A stretch of 45,980 nucleotides of DNA. It comes from an uncultured Prevotella sp. (GTDB lineage: Bacteria; Bacteroidota; Bacteroidia; Bacteroidales; Bacteroidaceae). The translations under genes and the position numbers were made by a program. The notes beneath the pieces are model-generated. The model saw only the letters and a program-made list of their open reading frames with translations, did not search any database and had not been told where the DNA came from. The stretch lies in NCBI GenBank assembly GCA_934196725.1, contig CAKPWR010000016.1:1-45980 (forward strand). The letters are read 5' to 3'. Below, piece by piece: positions 26,630 through 33,495 of the stretch; position 1 is the stretch's first letter, and every line of letters begins with the position of its first letter.

Positions 26630-27983
26630 ATGGCAAAAGATAATCGGAGAAGACTGCCGGCTGGCATACAATCTTTCAAGGCAATCAGAGAAGAAGGATA
26701 TCTCTATGTGGATAAGACAGACATTATCTGGCAATTGGTGAACCATGGCGACAAGTATAATTACCTGAGCCGTCCTCGCCGATTCGGCAAGTCTGTGCTT
26801 ATTGATACTCTTCAGGCTTATTTTGAAGGAAAGAAAGAACTCTTCAAGGGGTTGAAAATCATGGAGCTGGAAGAAAAATGGAACAGCCATCCCGTTATCC
26901 GCCTTGATATGAGTGGAGCAGGAGCAGATGCGGATTCCATCAAATCTTACCTCAATAATATCTTCAAAGATTACGAAAAGGAATATCAGGTAGATGTCTG
27001 TGCAGAAGATTCTCTATCCGTACGATTAGATAACATCATCAAGGCTGCTTACCGGGTAACAGGAATGCCGGTTTGCGTTCTTATCGACGAATACGATTCT
27101 CCTTTGCAGCATTCTTGGAGAACTCCTGAGCATGAAGCATGTACATCCGTCTATCGGTCGGTATTTGCCGTGCTCAAGATGGATGATCAGTACGAAAGGT
27201 TTGTCTTTATTACGGGTATCACCAAGTTTACACAGATATCCCTGTTCTCGGTGCTCAATAACTTGACCAACATCAGTTTCTTGCCGGAATATGCAGCTCT
27301 CTGCGGAATTACAGAGGAGGAAATTGGAGAGAACTTCCAGCCCGAACTGGAAAAGATGGCCAAGCGTAATAATTGGACAGTGCAGGAAACTCATGCCAAT
27401 CTGAAAGATTATTATGATGGTTATCATTTCAGCGACGACAATATGGTAGATATCTACAATCCATATAGTCTTATCAATGCTCTGGCGCAATCCAAGCTCC
27501 GTAACTTCTGGGCATCCTCTGGTGCAACCTCTCTGTTGTCTAAGTTTGTGAAGGATATAGAGATACGGCTCAATGATTTCGAGGATTGTGTGATTTTGCG
27601 CAATGTCATCGAAATGTCTGATGTGACGGGAGGAGGTGCTGAGCTTTTCCTATATCAGTCGGGGTATCTTACTTTCAAGTCGGTAGAAGGTAATGTATAT
27701 CACTTAGGGTTCCCTAATGAAGAAGTGAAGCAGGCGTTGTATGAATGTGTGTTGCCAGCCCTGACTATGAGGCAGGAGACAGATAGCAACTCGCTATATC
27801 TATGTGATTGAGTTGAAACTGAAAAACAATGGTGGAAAGGAAGCTGCTGTACAGCAAATACTTGCCAACCAATACATGGAACCATTCAAGGCAGACAAGC
27901 AAGAGGTCGTAGGACTTGGTATTGAACTTGATGAAGAGGGTAAAGGACTGCTTGATTGGAAAGAAGTCAAAAACATTACATGA
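26630..27983 (+). pseudogene. AAA-ATPase-like/PD-(D/E)XK nuclease family protein with internal deletion
   Basis: The first frame (26630-27811, 393 residues) is a member of the AAA-ATPase-like plus DUF1703 (PD-(D/E)XK nuclease) family, common and multicopy in gut Bacteroidota. The N-terminus has GIQSFKAIREEGYLYVDKT, Walker-type RPRRFGKS and Walker B-like VLIDEYDSPL. The frame stops soon after LPALTMRQ. The next frame, from about 27777, resumes with the C-terminal nuclease core YIYVIELKLKNN and ends GKGLLDWKEVKNIT, stop at 27981. The family normally has roughly 90-100 residues between these parts, including the first half of the nuclease fold. A deletion that is not a multiple of three has removed them. 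Physiological function of the family is unknown. Confidence 0.82.
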
Positions 27984-28125
27984 AAATGAAAACTCCCATC
28001 AAATTCAAGGAATATATATGGTTGGTGAAGACCATCCAGTTCTAGTCCGATACATCTACTATCCTATAGCAGGAATGATTGCTGAGTTTTCGCATACGTA
28101 AATGTTTTTTCTCGAAAAAAGTGTC

Positions 28126-28241
28126 AAAGTATCATTGGCTGTAGATATGTTGTTGATACATAGTGGCTTATAAAATGAGACTTCCAAATATGTTTACAAA
28201 GAAGTATCATGGAAGTATCATGAATTCTATAGAAGTATCAT
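28126..28241 (+). repeat. Iterons GAAGTATCAT, left group
   Basis: Exact copies at 28201-28210, 28212-28221 and 28232-28241, and a one-base variant (AAAGTATCAT) at 28126-28135. The spacings are 11 and 20 bases between starts, about one and two helical turns. Confidence 0.75.
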
Positions 28242-28317
28242 AAAAATCAGGTAAGTCGCTTACAAAAAAGCCTTTTTTGAGGATTTATGTCTAGAAAAAC
28301 AGGAGCAAAAACTAAGA

Positions 28318-28413
28318 AATGTCTACTATTCCAGTTTTATAGAATTGATAATGTCTATTATTTCCGTTTTATAAAACTGATAGTGTCTACTTTTCTAGTT
28401 TGTTTAGTATGTC
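28318..28413 (+). repeat. Three tandem 32-base repeats
   Basis: Units begin at 28318, 28350 and 28382 with AATGTCTACT, AATGTCTATT and AGTGTCTACT. Units 1 and 2 are close; unit 3 is more diverged. They lie inside the core of the inverted-repeat element. There is no spacer between units, so this is not a CRISPR. Confidence 0.7.
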
Positions 28414-28474
28414 AATATTAACCAGGAATAAGATGGAAGACAGACAACTGTAGTTAGGAATAAGCTCATTGGCT

Positions 28475-28511
28475 GGTCCCTTAGTGCCCGCCACACGGGC
28501 ACTAAGGGACC
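28475..28511. repeat. Perfect 16-bp GC-rich hairpin
   Basis: GGTCCCTTAGTGCCCG and CGGGCACTAAGGGACC around loop CCACA. No T run follows on either strand, so it is not an ordinary terminator. Confidence 0.85.
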
Positions 28512-28538
28512 ATGTGATGGGCATCGACAGAACAAGTG

Positions 28539-28579
28539 ATGGGCACTCATTGCCCGTACGGTGGGCATCGAGTGCCCAT
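28539..28579. repeat. Second GC-rich hairpin with nested stem
   Basis: ATGGGCACTC pairs with GAGTGCCCAT; inside, TGCCC pairs with GGGCA around GTACGGT. GTGATGGGCA occurs twice just upstream (28514 and 28536), so GGGCA/TGCCC words are dense here. Confidence 0.75.
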
Positions 28580-28685
28580 TTTATGGGATGATTTTTGGGT
28601 ACTATTTTAGGTAAGCGAATTTGTTGTTTTCTATATGTAGTTGACTACAATTTCGTGTTTTTGTAAAATGCTTTATGGCGATTTA

Positions 28686-28801
28686 ATGATACTTCTATTG
28701 AAATCATGATACTTCTATGATACTTCTTTGTAAATATATTTGGAAGTATCATTTTGTAAATCATTATGTATCAGTAATATACCTGCAAATGATGATACTT
28801 T
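28686..28801 (-). repeat. Iterons GAAGTATCAT, right group (mirrored)
   Basis: Minus-strand exact copies at 28686-28695, 28706-28715 and 28717-28726, variant at 28792-28801, plus one plus-strand exact copy at 28743-28752. Starts are again 20 and 11 bases apart, mirroring the left group. Confidence 0.75.
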
Positions 28802-28932
28802 GAGACTTTTTTCGAGAAAAAACATTTATGTGCGAGGGATAAAGGAATGGGTGAATCTGCGTCATTTGTAAGCGACTCCTCGTATCATTTTCCTGAAAAA
28901 TACAGAAAGTTAGAAAATAATCTCTTCAAAGC

Positions 28933-28963
28933 TTGCCTGTTCCATTTCTTTTTGTTATATTTG
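28933..28963 (+). promoter_or_regulatory. hipBA promoter
   Basis: TTG at 28933-28935, 20-base spacer, TATATTTG at 28956-28963. This lies upstream of the duplicated block, so copy 2 of that block lacks it. Confidence 0.75.
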
Positions 28964-28979
28964 CAACCGTAAATATCAG

Positions 28980-29057
28980 TATATTGAAGATAAAGGCTGA
29001 TATAAGGGCTAAATATCATTATAATGATAGATAAATAAATAGAAGATTATGGCAGAT
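28980..29057 (+). repeat. Direct repeat flanking hipBA, copy 1
   Basis: A 78-base block running from TATATTGAAGATAAAGGC through the hipB start codon and ATGGCAGAT. It is repeated at 30883-30959 with one substitution in the codon after ATG and one missing A. Confidence 0.92.
29014..29029. promoter_or_regulatory. Probable HipB operator
   Basis: TATCATTATAATGATA is a perfect 16-base palindrome with the form TATC-N8-GATA, close to the E. coli HipB operator form TATCC-N8-GGATA. It lies between the promoter and hipB. A second copy is at 30917-30932. Confidence 0.6.
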
Positions 29058-29360
29058 TTATATGAATATTCTACTCCAGAGTTGGTACGCTTGCTGGGAG
29101 TGAGATTCAAGGAATATAGAATGAGATGCAATCTCACTCAGAAAGAGGTTGCCGAGCTTACTGGGCTTGGCCTGACCACCATCCATAAGTTTGAGAATGG
29201 CACTGCGGGCAATCTATCGCTTGCCACTTTTCTCCTCTTGCTGAAGGTGGTGGGGCAGATTGATGCCATCAATGATGTGCTTCCAGAACTTCCTCCATCT
29301 CCTTATTTGATGAGAAAGGATGAGAAGAAGGCACAGAGAATACGTCATACTAAATTATAA
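29049..29360 (+). CDS. hipB: HipB-like antitoxin, XRE-family helix-turn-helix
   Basis: 103 residues. The helix-turn-helix is at about 27-48: TQKEVAELTGLGLTTIHKFENG, followed by the XRE helices and a charged C-terminal tail (KDEKKAQRIRH). In type II HipBA systems this protein binds the kinase toxin and represses the operon. It precedes hipA by 6 bases, and a palindromic operator lies 20 bases upstream of its start. Its start codon and leader belong to the duplicated block. Confidence 0.86.
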   Translation: MADLYEYSTPELVRLLGVRFKEYRMRCNLTQKEVAELTGLGLTTIHKFENGTAGNLSLATFLLLLKVVGQIDAINDVLPELPPSPYLMRKDEKKAQRIRHTKL

Positions 29361-29366
29361 CTGGCT

Positions 29367-30857
29367 ATGGTAAATACTTTGAGAGTAATGCTTTGGGGCG
29401 AAGAGATAGGTCGCTTGGCATGGGATAATCGCCGCAGGTTATCGTACTTCACATACAATCCTGAGTTCTTGAAGAAGGGAATTGATGTTTCTCCTCTTCA
29501 AGCTCCTGTGCGTGGTATTCGTGCAATGACACCCGTGTGGGGAGAGGATGCCAGAATGTACCAGAAACTTCCTGCTTTTCTGGCAGATTCGTTGCCGGAT
29601 GCCTGGGGTAATCAGCTTTTCGAGCTTTGGCGAATTCAAAATCATATTCCTAATGCTGATATAACTCCGTTGGATAAACTTTCCTTTATCGGTAAACGAG
29701 GAATGGGCGCCTTGGAATTCTTGCCAGAGGTCACAAAGACGGATAAGGCTGAAAAGATAGATATCAAGTCGTTGGCAGATTTGGCAGAGCGCATTTTCAT
29801 CGAGCGTGAAAATGCCCATATCATGCCAGAGGAATCTATCACGATGCAGTCCTTACTTACGGTGGGAACATCGGCTGGTGGACGCCAACCTAAAGCTATC
29901 ATTGCCATCAATAAAACTACGGGGGAGATACGAAGCGGTCAGGTGGCTGGGCTAAAGGATTATGATTATTATATATTGAAATTTGGCGATACGAAATACA
30001 GTTCTGCAGAGATAGAGATGACCTACTATGAGATGGCTGTCAAGGCGGGAATAGATATGATGCCATCCAGACTATATGAGATTGATGGAAACAGGAATTT
30101 CATAACGAAGCGTTTCGACCGTGATGGTGAGCGGAAATTGCATACACAGACCCTTGCTGCGATTTCTCCGGAAACAGATAGCTATGAGGGACTTGTGGCT
30201 GTCTGTAGAAAATTACATTTGCCGGAGACGGATTGTCAGGAAGTATTTCGCAGACTTGTGTTCAATGTCCTTTCCAACAATACGGACGACCATACAAAGA
30301 ATTTCTCTTTTGTTATGGATGAGGCGGGGCTTTGGCGTTTGTCGCCAGCCTATGACCTCACTTATATTATAGATACAGGAGGCTATTTACCCAATACGGG
30401 CCATTGCATGTATGTAAGGTCTAAGTTGCATCATATTTCTTACGCTGATGCTATTCAGTTTGCCAAGGACAATGGAATTCGTCGTGCTGATGCAATCATT
30501 AAGGAAGTGGCTGATGCACTGCGGCAATTTCGTGACATAGCCAAGCGGTATGCTGTTAAAGACAGGTGGATCAGTTCCATAGAGTCAGCTATCAATGTTC
30601 ATCTTGTATCATGGGGATTGGAGGATAAGGGCAACACTTCGGCTGCTTTTGAGATAGATGGCAAAAGTTGTACAGATGTTCATATAGAGCAGGCTTACAA
30701 AGGCAATTTCCATTTGTATGCAAGCATAGATGGGCGAGAGTGTAAGTTTATTATCGGCAAGAACAAGCCAGAATATGCTACGATTCAAGAGACGGGAGTA
30801 TCCAAACTTTCAGAGTCGATGCTTATAGACTTGGTTGCGAAATATCTGCTGAGATAG
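29367..30857 (+). CDS. hipA: HipA-family serine/threonine kinase toxin
   Basis: 496 residues. The N-terminal subdomain (about 1-105) has the HipA N-1 pattern including LPAFLADSLPDAWG. The phosphate-binding loop is TSAGGRQPKAI, the catalytic Asp is D307 in NTDDHTKNFSF, and the metal-binding SPAYDLTY follows. E. coli HipA phosphorylates glutamyl-tRNA synthetase and halts translation; the target here is not known. The protein has about 75 extra C-terminal residues (after about 420) with strands such as FHLYASIDGRECKFIIG, which suggest an added small domain seen in some Bacteroidota HipA proteins. All active-site residues look intact. Confidence 0.88.
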   Translation: MVNTLRVMLWGEEIGRLAWDNRRRLSYFTYNPEFLKKGIDVSPLQAPVRGIRAMTPVWGEDARMYQKLPAFLADSLPDAWGNQLFELWRIQNHIPNADITPLDKLSFIGKRGMGALEFLPEVTKTDKAEKIDIKSLADLAERIFIERENAHIMPEESITMQSLLTVGTSAGGRQPKAIIAINKTTGEIRSGQVAGLKDYDYYILKFGDTKYSSAEIEMTYYEMAVKAGIDMMPSRLYEIDGNRNFITKRFDRDGERKLHTQTLAAISPETDSYEGLVAVCRKLHLPETDCQEVFRRLVFNVLSNNTDDHTKNFSFVMDEAGLWRLSPAYDLTYIIDTGGYLPNTGHCMYVRSKLHHISYADAIQFAKDNGIRRADAIIKEVADALRQFRDIAKRYAVKDRWISSIESAINVHLVSWGLEDKGNTSAAFEIDGKSCTDVHIEQAYKGNFHLYASIDGRECKFIIGKNKPEYATIQETGVSKLSESMLIDLVAKYLLR

Positions 30858-30882
30858 TATCGCGGTCTGATATAAATGTCAA

Positions 30883-30959
30883 TATATTGAAGATAAAGGC
30901 TGATATAAGGGCTAAATATCATTATAATGATAGATAAATAATAGAAGATTATGACAGAT
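30883..30959 (+). repeat. Direct repeat flanking hipBA, copy 2
   Basis: Second copy of the 77-78 base block, beginning 26 bases after the hipA stop. It includes the operator palindrome (30917-30932) and a start codon in the hipB position. Confidence 0.92.
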
Positions 30960-30974
30960 AAAAATAACATCTAA
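30951..30974 (+). pseudogene. Vestigial hipB start (7 codons)
   Basis: The ATG of copy 2 opens ATG ACA GAT and stops after 7 residues (MTDKNNI). Together with the duplicated leader this is best read as the scar of a lost second hipB-like gene, or of an insertion made by leader duplication. Confidence 0.5.
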
Positions 30975-30985
30975 CAATACTGCGT

Positions 30986-32218
30986 ATGAAACGTTATACA
31001 ATAAAGAATCTACCACCCTCTATTCATAAAGAGACTGAGGATATACGGCTTACTTTTGCCAAAAGCAGAAGTACATTCTTATGGTGTGCATTCAAGGACT
31101 TGCTTTTGAATGAAACTCTTCCTATGAGAATCATTATTGCCATCCTTGTCATAGGAGCCATCGGATTGGTGGCTTTAGACCGTCCTGAAAAATCTATCAC
31201 CTGCTTGATACTCCTGCTTATCTACTACGTAAGATACATTTGGACAATCAACAAAGTTTACTCCTTGTATAAGGAAGGTACTTTTCCGATGCTTACATTC
31301 GAAGGACCGCAAAATACAATGAGCATCGAGGAGGGGAAAAGGTATGTCCGGTTGGAGTCGCCAACCTGGGAAGAAGTGGACCGTATCTGCTTTTACCACA
31401 ATTGCTTGGTCGTAGGAATGAACAAAAAATCAGAGTATGGGCTATTGTTTATGTGGACAAACGATATGGAAAAAGCGCAGCAAACAGCTTTGGACATGTG
31501 GCGGAATGCCTTGGATGCCAAAGCTTCCAATACGAAGATGCCTGAGTTCTATTCTGAAACAGAAGTCGATGAAATATCCAATTTCATTGAGAACATTTTC
31601 GGCAATTACGAACTTGTCCTTCACGAGATAGTCTCGCCTGATATTCACGTGGACATTGCTATCATTCCTCCTACTGAAGAACGCGATTATTATACTTTGT
31701 GTACAATGGGCGTGGGAGCGCATCGCATGAACGTGCCTGATACATTAAGGTATGAATCCCTAATTGCTGAACGTGTGGAGTTATTGATGTATCTTCCTGC
31801 TGACTGGAATCTGTCAGAGGAAGCATCGGAAGACGAACGGAATTTCTGGCCTATTCGTCTCTTGAAAGATTTTGCTCGTATGCCTGTCTATAGCGACAGT
31901 TGGATGGGTTGGGGACATTCTTTAGGGCAAGAAGAGGTAGAACTCTTTGCAGAGGGCGTTCCATATTCTGCAGCTGTCCTGTTGGCACCACAACCCGACA
32001 TTGACAACTTCACGTCTTGCCCTTTGACGGTTGGCAAGACTGTAGATTTCTTCCAAGTCTTTCCACTAACTCACGAAGAATTGGAATACAAGATAAAATG
32101 TGCCGAGGATGAAGATTGTGAATCTCCTACCGATATGCTGTTAGATCATATTCATGCCGACCGTGAGCATTGGCTGGACTATGCTTTAAGCCGCTTTGAT
32201 TATCGAGAAAAAAAGTAA
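30986..32218 (+). CDS. Membrane-anchored SUFU (suppressor of fused)-domain protein
   Basis: 410 residues. Two membrane helices near the N-terminus at about 47-64 (MRIIIAILVIGAIGLVAL) and 70-88, then a soluble region. Residues about 205-400 match the bacterial SUFU domain: HVDIAIIPPTEERDYYTLCTMGVGAHRMNVP is its core, followed by ERVELLMYLPADWNL and WPIRLLKDFARMP. Bacterial SUFU proteins are known as immunity proteins in polymorphic toxin systems, but many occur alone. No toxin gene is adjacent. It lies 12 bases after the vestigial hipB frame and has no promoter of its own in view, so it may be read through from hipBA. Function here is uncertain. Confidence 0.78.
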   Translation: MKRYTIKNLPPSIHKETEDIRLTFAKSRSTFLWCAFKDLLLNETLPMRIIIAILVIGAIGLVALDRPEKSITCLILLLIYYVRYIWTINKVYSLYKEGTFPMLTFEGPQNTMSIEEGKRYVRLESPTWEEVDRICFYHNCLVVGMNKKSEYGLLFMWTNDMEKAQQTALDMWRNALDAKASNTKMPEFYSETEVDEISNFIENIFGNYELVLHEIVSPDIHVDIAIIPPTEERDYYTLCTMGVGAHRMNVPDTLRYESLIAERVELLMYLPADWNLSEEASEDERNFWPIRLLKDFARMPVYSDSWMGWGHSLGQEEVELFAEGVPYSAAVLLAPQPDIDNFTSCPLTVGKTVDFFQVFPLTHEELEYKIKCAEDEDCESPTDMLLDHIHADREHWLDYALSRFDYREKK

Positions 32219-32327
32219 CAACGTTAACCAAGAGTCAACTCGTGTGTCGCTATTTGCCTGTCTGGATTTCGTAAATATAGATACAGCTCCATGCTATATG
32301 AGATACATTCCGATATGGGCATAATTG

Positions 32328-32437
32328 TAACTTGCCTGTAACTTGCCAAGATAGGCTCACAATATAACAAGCAATGCAAGTGTGACTGACTATCAGATAG
32401 TTATAGGGTTAATTTTAACTTGCCTTTAACTTGCCAA
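32328..32437 (+). repeat. Paired TAACTTGCC repeats
   Basis: Two copies of a 22-base word made of TAACTTGCC, two bases, TAACTTGCCAA at 32328-32349 and 32416-32437, 88 bases apart. The remaining sequence from 32219 to 32440 shows no gene. Confidence 0.6.
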
Positions 32438-32440
32438 CAA

Positions 32441-32587
32441 ACCGTTGCTTCTTCTACTGGAATCAATAATGTTACGATGGATTCTAATGCAAGCAATTGT
32501 CCTGTTTATAATATGAACGGGCAGAGAGTAGGAGGTAGTTATAAGGGCGTAGTAATCCAGAATGGAAAAAAGAGATTAGCAAAGTAA
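32441..32587 (+). pseudogene. 3' remnant of a Prevotella-type secreted protein
   Basis: The frame ACC GTT GCT ... TAA encodes about 48 residues with TGINNV, then CPVYNMNGQRV, YKGVVIQNGKKRLAK and stop. This is the short C-terminal module that ends many exported Prevotella proteins (pattern P-x-Y-N-x-x-G-Q-R-V then Y-K-G-hydrophobic-x-x-x-G-K-K). No start codon or body of a protein is upstream; the frame is closed by a stop at 32387. So a large gene was lost, leaving its tail. Confidence 0.75.
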
Positions 32588-32671
32588 TAACTTGCAGGAT
32601 ATATTATAAATGAAAAAACAGCCTGCTTTCAAATGTTATTGAAGGTTGGCTGTCTTTTTCTTGCTCAAAAG

Positions 32672-32702
32672 TTTGTATTATCAATAATTATTCGTATCTT
32701 TG
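32672..32702 (+). promoter_or_regulatory. Promoter of small RNA copy 1
   Basis: TTTG at 32672-32675, 19-base spacer, TATCTTTG at 32695-32702: exact consensus. Confidence 0.85.
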
Positions 32703-32706
32703 CAGC

Positions 32707-32758
32707 GTCAGTTCCCACCAAGCCTCTCAACGATGCTCAAATGCGTGGGGCTTTTTTG
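32707..32758 (+). ncRNA. Candidate small RNA, copy 1
   Basis: Predicted transcript of about 50 bases from the promoter just upstream to a T run. The stem CCCAC (32714-32718) pairs with GTGGG (32745-32749). The 26-base loop contains CCTCTCAACGATGCTC and is identical to copy 2 except its last base. In copy 2 an A-T pair of the stem becomes G-C, so the stem is conserved by covariation. No protein frame fits. The family was not recognised by name. Confidence 0.6.
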
Positions 32759-32759
32759 T

Positions 32760-32840
32760 TTTATAATTTGAGCATGTCGAAGTACATGGCTCTAGTGTAC
32801 TTGTTGTCATCGTTCCTATCTGAATCAAAACGATAAATAT
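32760..32840. terminator. Two hairpins between small RNA copy 1 and the convergent small gene
   Basis: AAGTACA / TGTACTT (32780-32802) and ATCGTT / AACGAT (32809-32834). They may end the leftward small gene or extend the RNA. Neither has a strong T run. Confidence 0.4.
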
Positions 32841-33026
32841 TCATCCTAAAAGTGCATTATATGTTAGATTCCACTTTTTGTTGATTTCTTCGACTTCTGC
32901 ATGCAGTTTCTCTCGATTAGCTCTTCTCTGCTCTGGAGTCAAGCTTTCCACTCGCTTCATTTCTTTAACGAAGCGTTCAGCGTCTTTACCCACTAGAATT
33001 GGGGTTTCTCTTATTGGTCTTGCCAT
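32841..33026 (-). CDS. Small MARPI-type protein, antitoxin-like, partner missing
   Basis: 61 residues starting MARPIRETPILVGKDAERF, highly charged, mostly helical. Two ATGs are possible: AGGAGG lies only 2 bases before the first (33032) but 8 bases before the second (33026), so the second is chosen. Small proteins beginning MARPIKETP-like are common in Bacteroidales and I recall them next to toxin-like genes; I cannot name a verified family. No partner gene follows here on the minus strand. A TATTTTTG promoter box lies about 44 bases upstream, so it is probably expressed. Antitoxin is an inference only. Confidence 0.65.
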   Translation of the reverse strand: MARPIRETPILVGKDAERFVKEMKRVESLTPEQRRANREKLHAEVEEINKKWNLTYNALLG

Positions 33027-33069
33027 ATTCATATCCTCCTATTATTTTGATGTTTGTATATTTCTGTAG

Positions 33070-33077
33070 CAAAAATA
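33070..33077 (-). promoter_or_regulatory. -7 element of the MARPI gene
   Basis: Leftward TATTTTTG, full match, with AGGAGG Shine-Dalgarno at about 33035-33040 downstream. Confidence 0.6.
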
Positions 33078-33208
33078 CGTTTTTTTTCTGAAGTAGGCAA
33101 GAAAAAGATAAGAAATGTGATTGAATCTTAGTCTTTTTAATGTTTTTCTTTCTATTCTTGTTTAGAAGAATATCTCATAATGCTTAAAAACTTCGCGGAG
33201 GAAAAGCT

Positions 33209-33235
33209 GGTGACCTCCATCTGGTGAAGGTCACC
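33209..33235. repeat. GC-rich hairpin 1
   Basis: GGTGACCT pairs with AGGTCACC around CCATCTGGTGA. No T run follows. Confidence 0.75.
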
Positions 33236-33251
33236 ACATTGAATCAGAGTT

Positions 33252-33278
33252 GGTGGGGTTCATCTGATGAACCCCACC
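33252..33278. repeat. GC-rich hairpin 2, 13-bp palindrome
   Basis: GGTGGGGTTCATC and GATGAACCCCACC flank a single T. Its centre (CATCTGATGAA) resembles the loop of hairpin 1 (CATCTGGTGAA). The rest of 33078-33464 holds nothing recognised. Confidence 0.8.
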
Positions 33279-33464
33279 ATACTATATATATTGATAATCA
33301 ATAAGTAGGAATGGAATCACTTATTGCTTAAACAAATGTTCCAGATAGGAAGGGACAGCTAAGAGTGAATAAAAACATGGGATTGTAGAAAATGTTTGCA
33401 AAGTTTTCCACATAAAAAAAGTTAATATAATCAGTAGTGTGTTACGTATATCGCTGATTTTTTG

Positions 33465-33472
33465 TATTTTTG
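33465..33472 (+). promoter_or_regulatory. -7 element of the DUF6088 gene
   Basis: TATTTTTG 23 bases before the ATG; the -33 box is not clear. Confidence 0.55.
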
Positions 33473-33495
33473 CACCATTAAAGAAAGAAAACGAT

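Larger units (their letters stand above)
28091..28836. repeat. Large imperfect inverted-repeat element with mirrored GAAGTATCAT iterons
   Basis: Left arm 28091-28250 and right arm 28682-28836 are reverse complements over about 160 bases with roughly four of five positions matching by eye. The outer ends share TAAATGTTTTTTCTCG / its complement without mismatch, and an inner block shares TTTACAAAGAAGTATCAT. The core between the arms is about 430 bases. No open reading frame that looks like a gene lies inside. Target-site duplications were not found. The layout resembles a miniature inverted-repeat transposable element or an iteron-type protein-binding region; neither is proved. The whole 27984-29048 stretch is otherwise gene-free. 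Confidence 0.75.
32611..32759 (+). repeat. Terminator-promoter-small-RNA cassette, copy 1
   Basis: About 149 bases, aligned end to end with 34208-34353. The order is a TGAAAAA start, a hairpin (ACAGCC...GGCTGT) followed by T-rich sequence, a consensus promoter, and a second hairpin with a T run. Both copies start at or just beyond the end of a broken gene. Confidence 0.85.

Noticed and set aside
27916..28101. 61-codon open frame after the broken ATPase gene
   Set aside because: Out of frame with the conserved nuclease tail that explains the same bases.
28318..28413. Possible CRISPR array
   Set aside because: Units of 32 bases abut with no spacers and the third unit is diverged; no cas genes are in the window.
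32633..32836. 67-codon open frame over the cassette copy 1
   Set aside because: It crosses a terminator hairpin, a promoter and the RNA hairpin, and is not conserved in copy 2.
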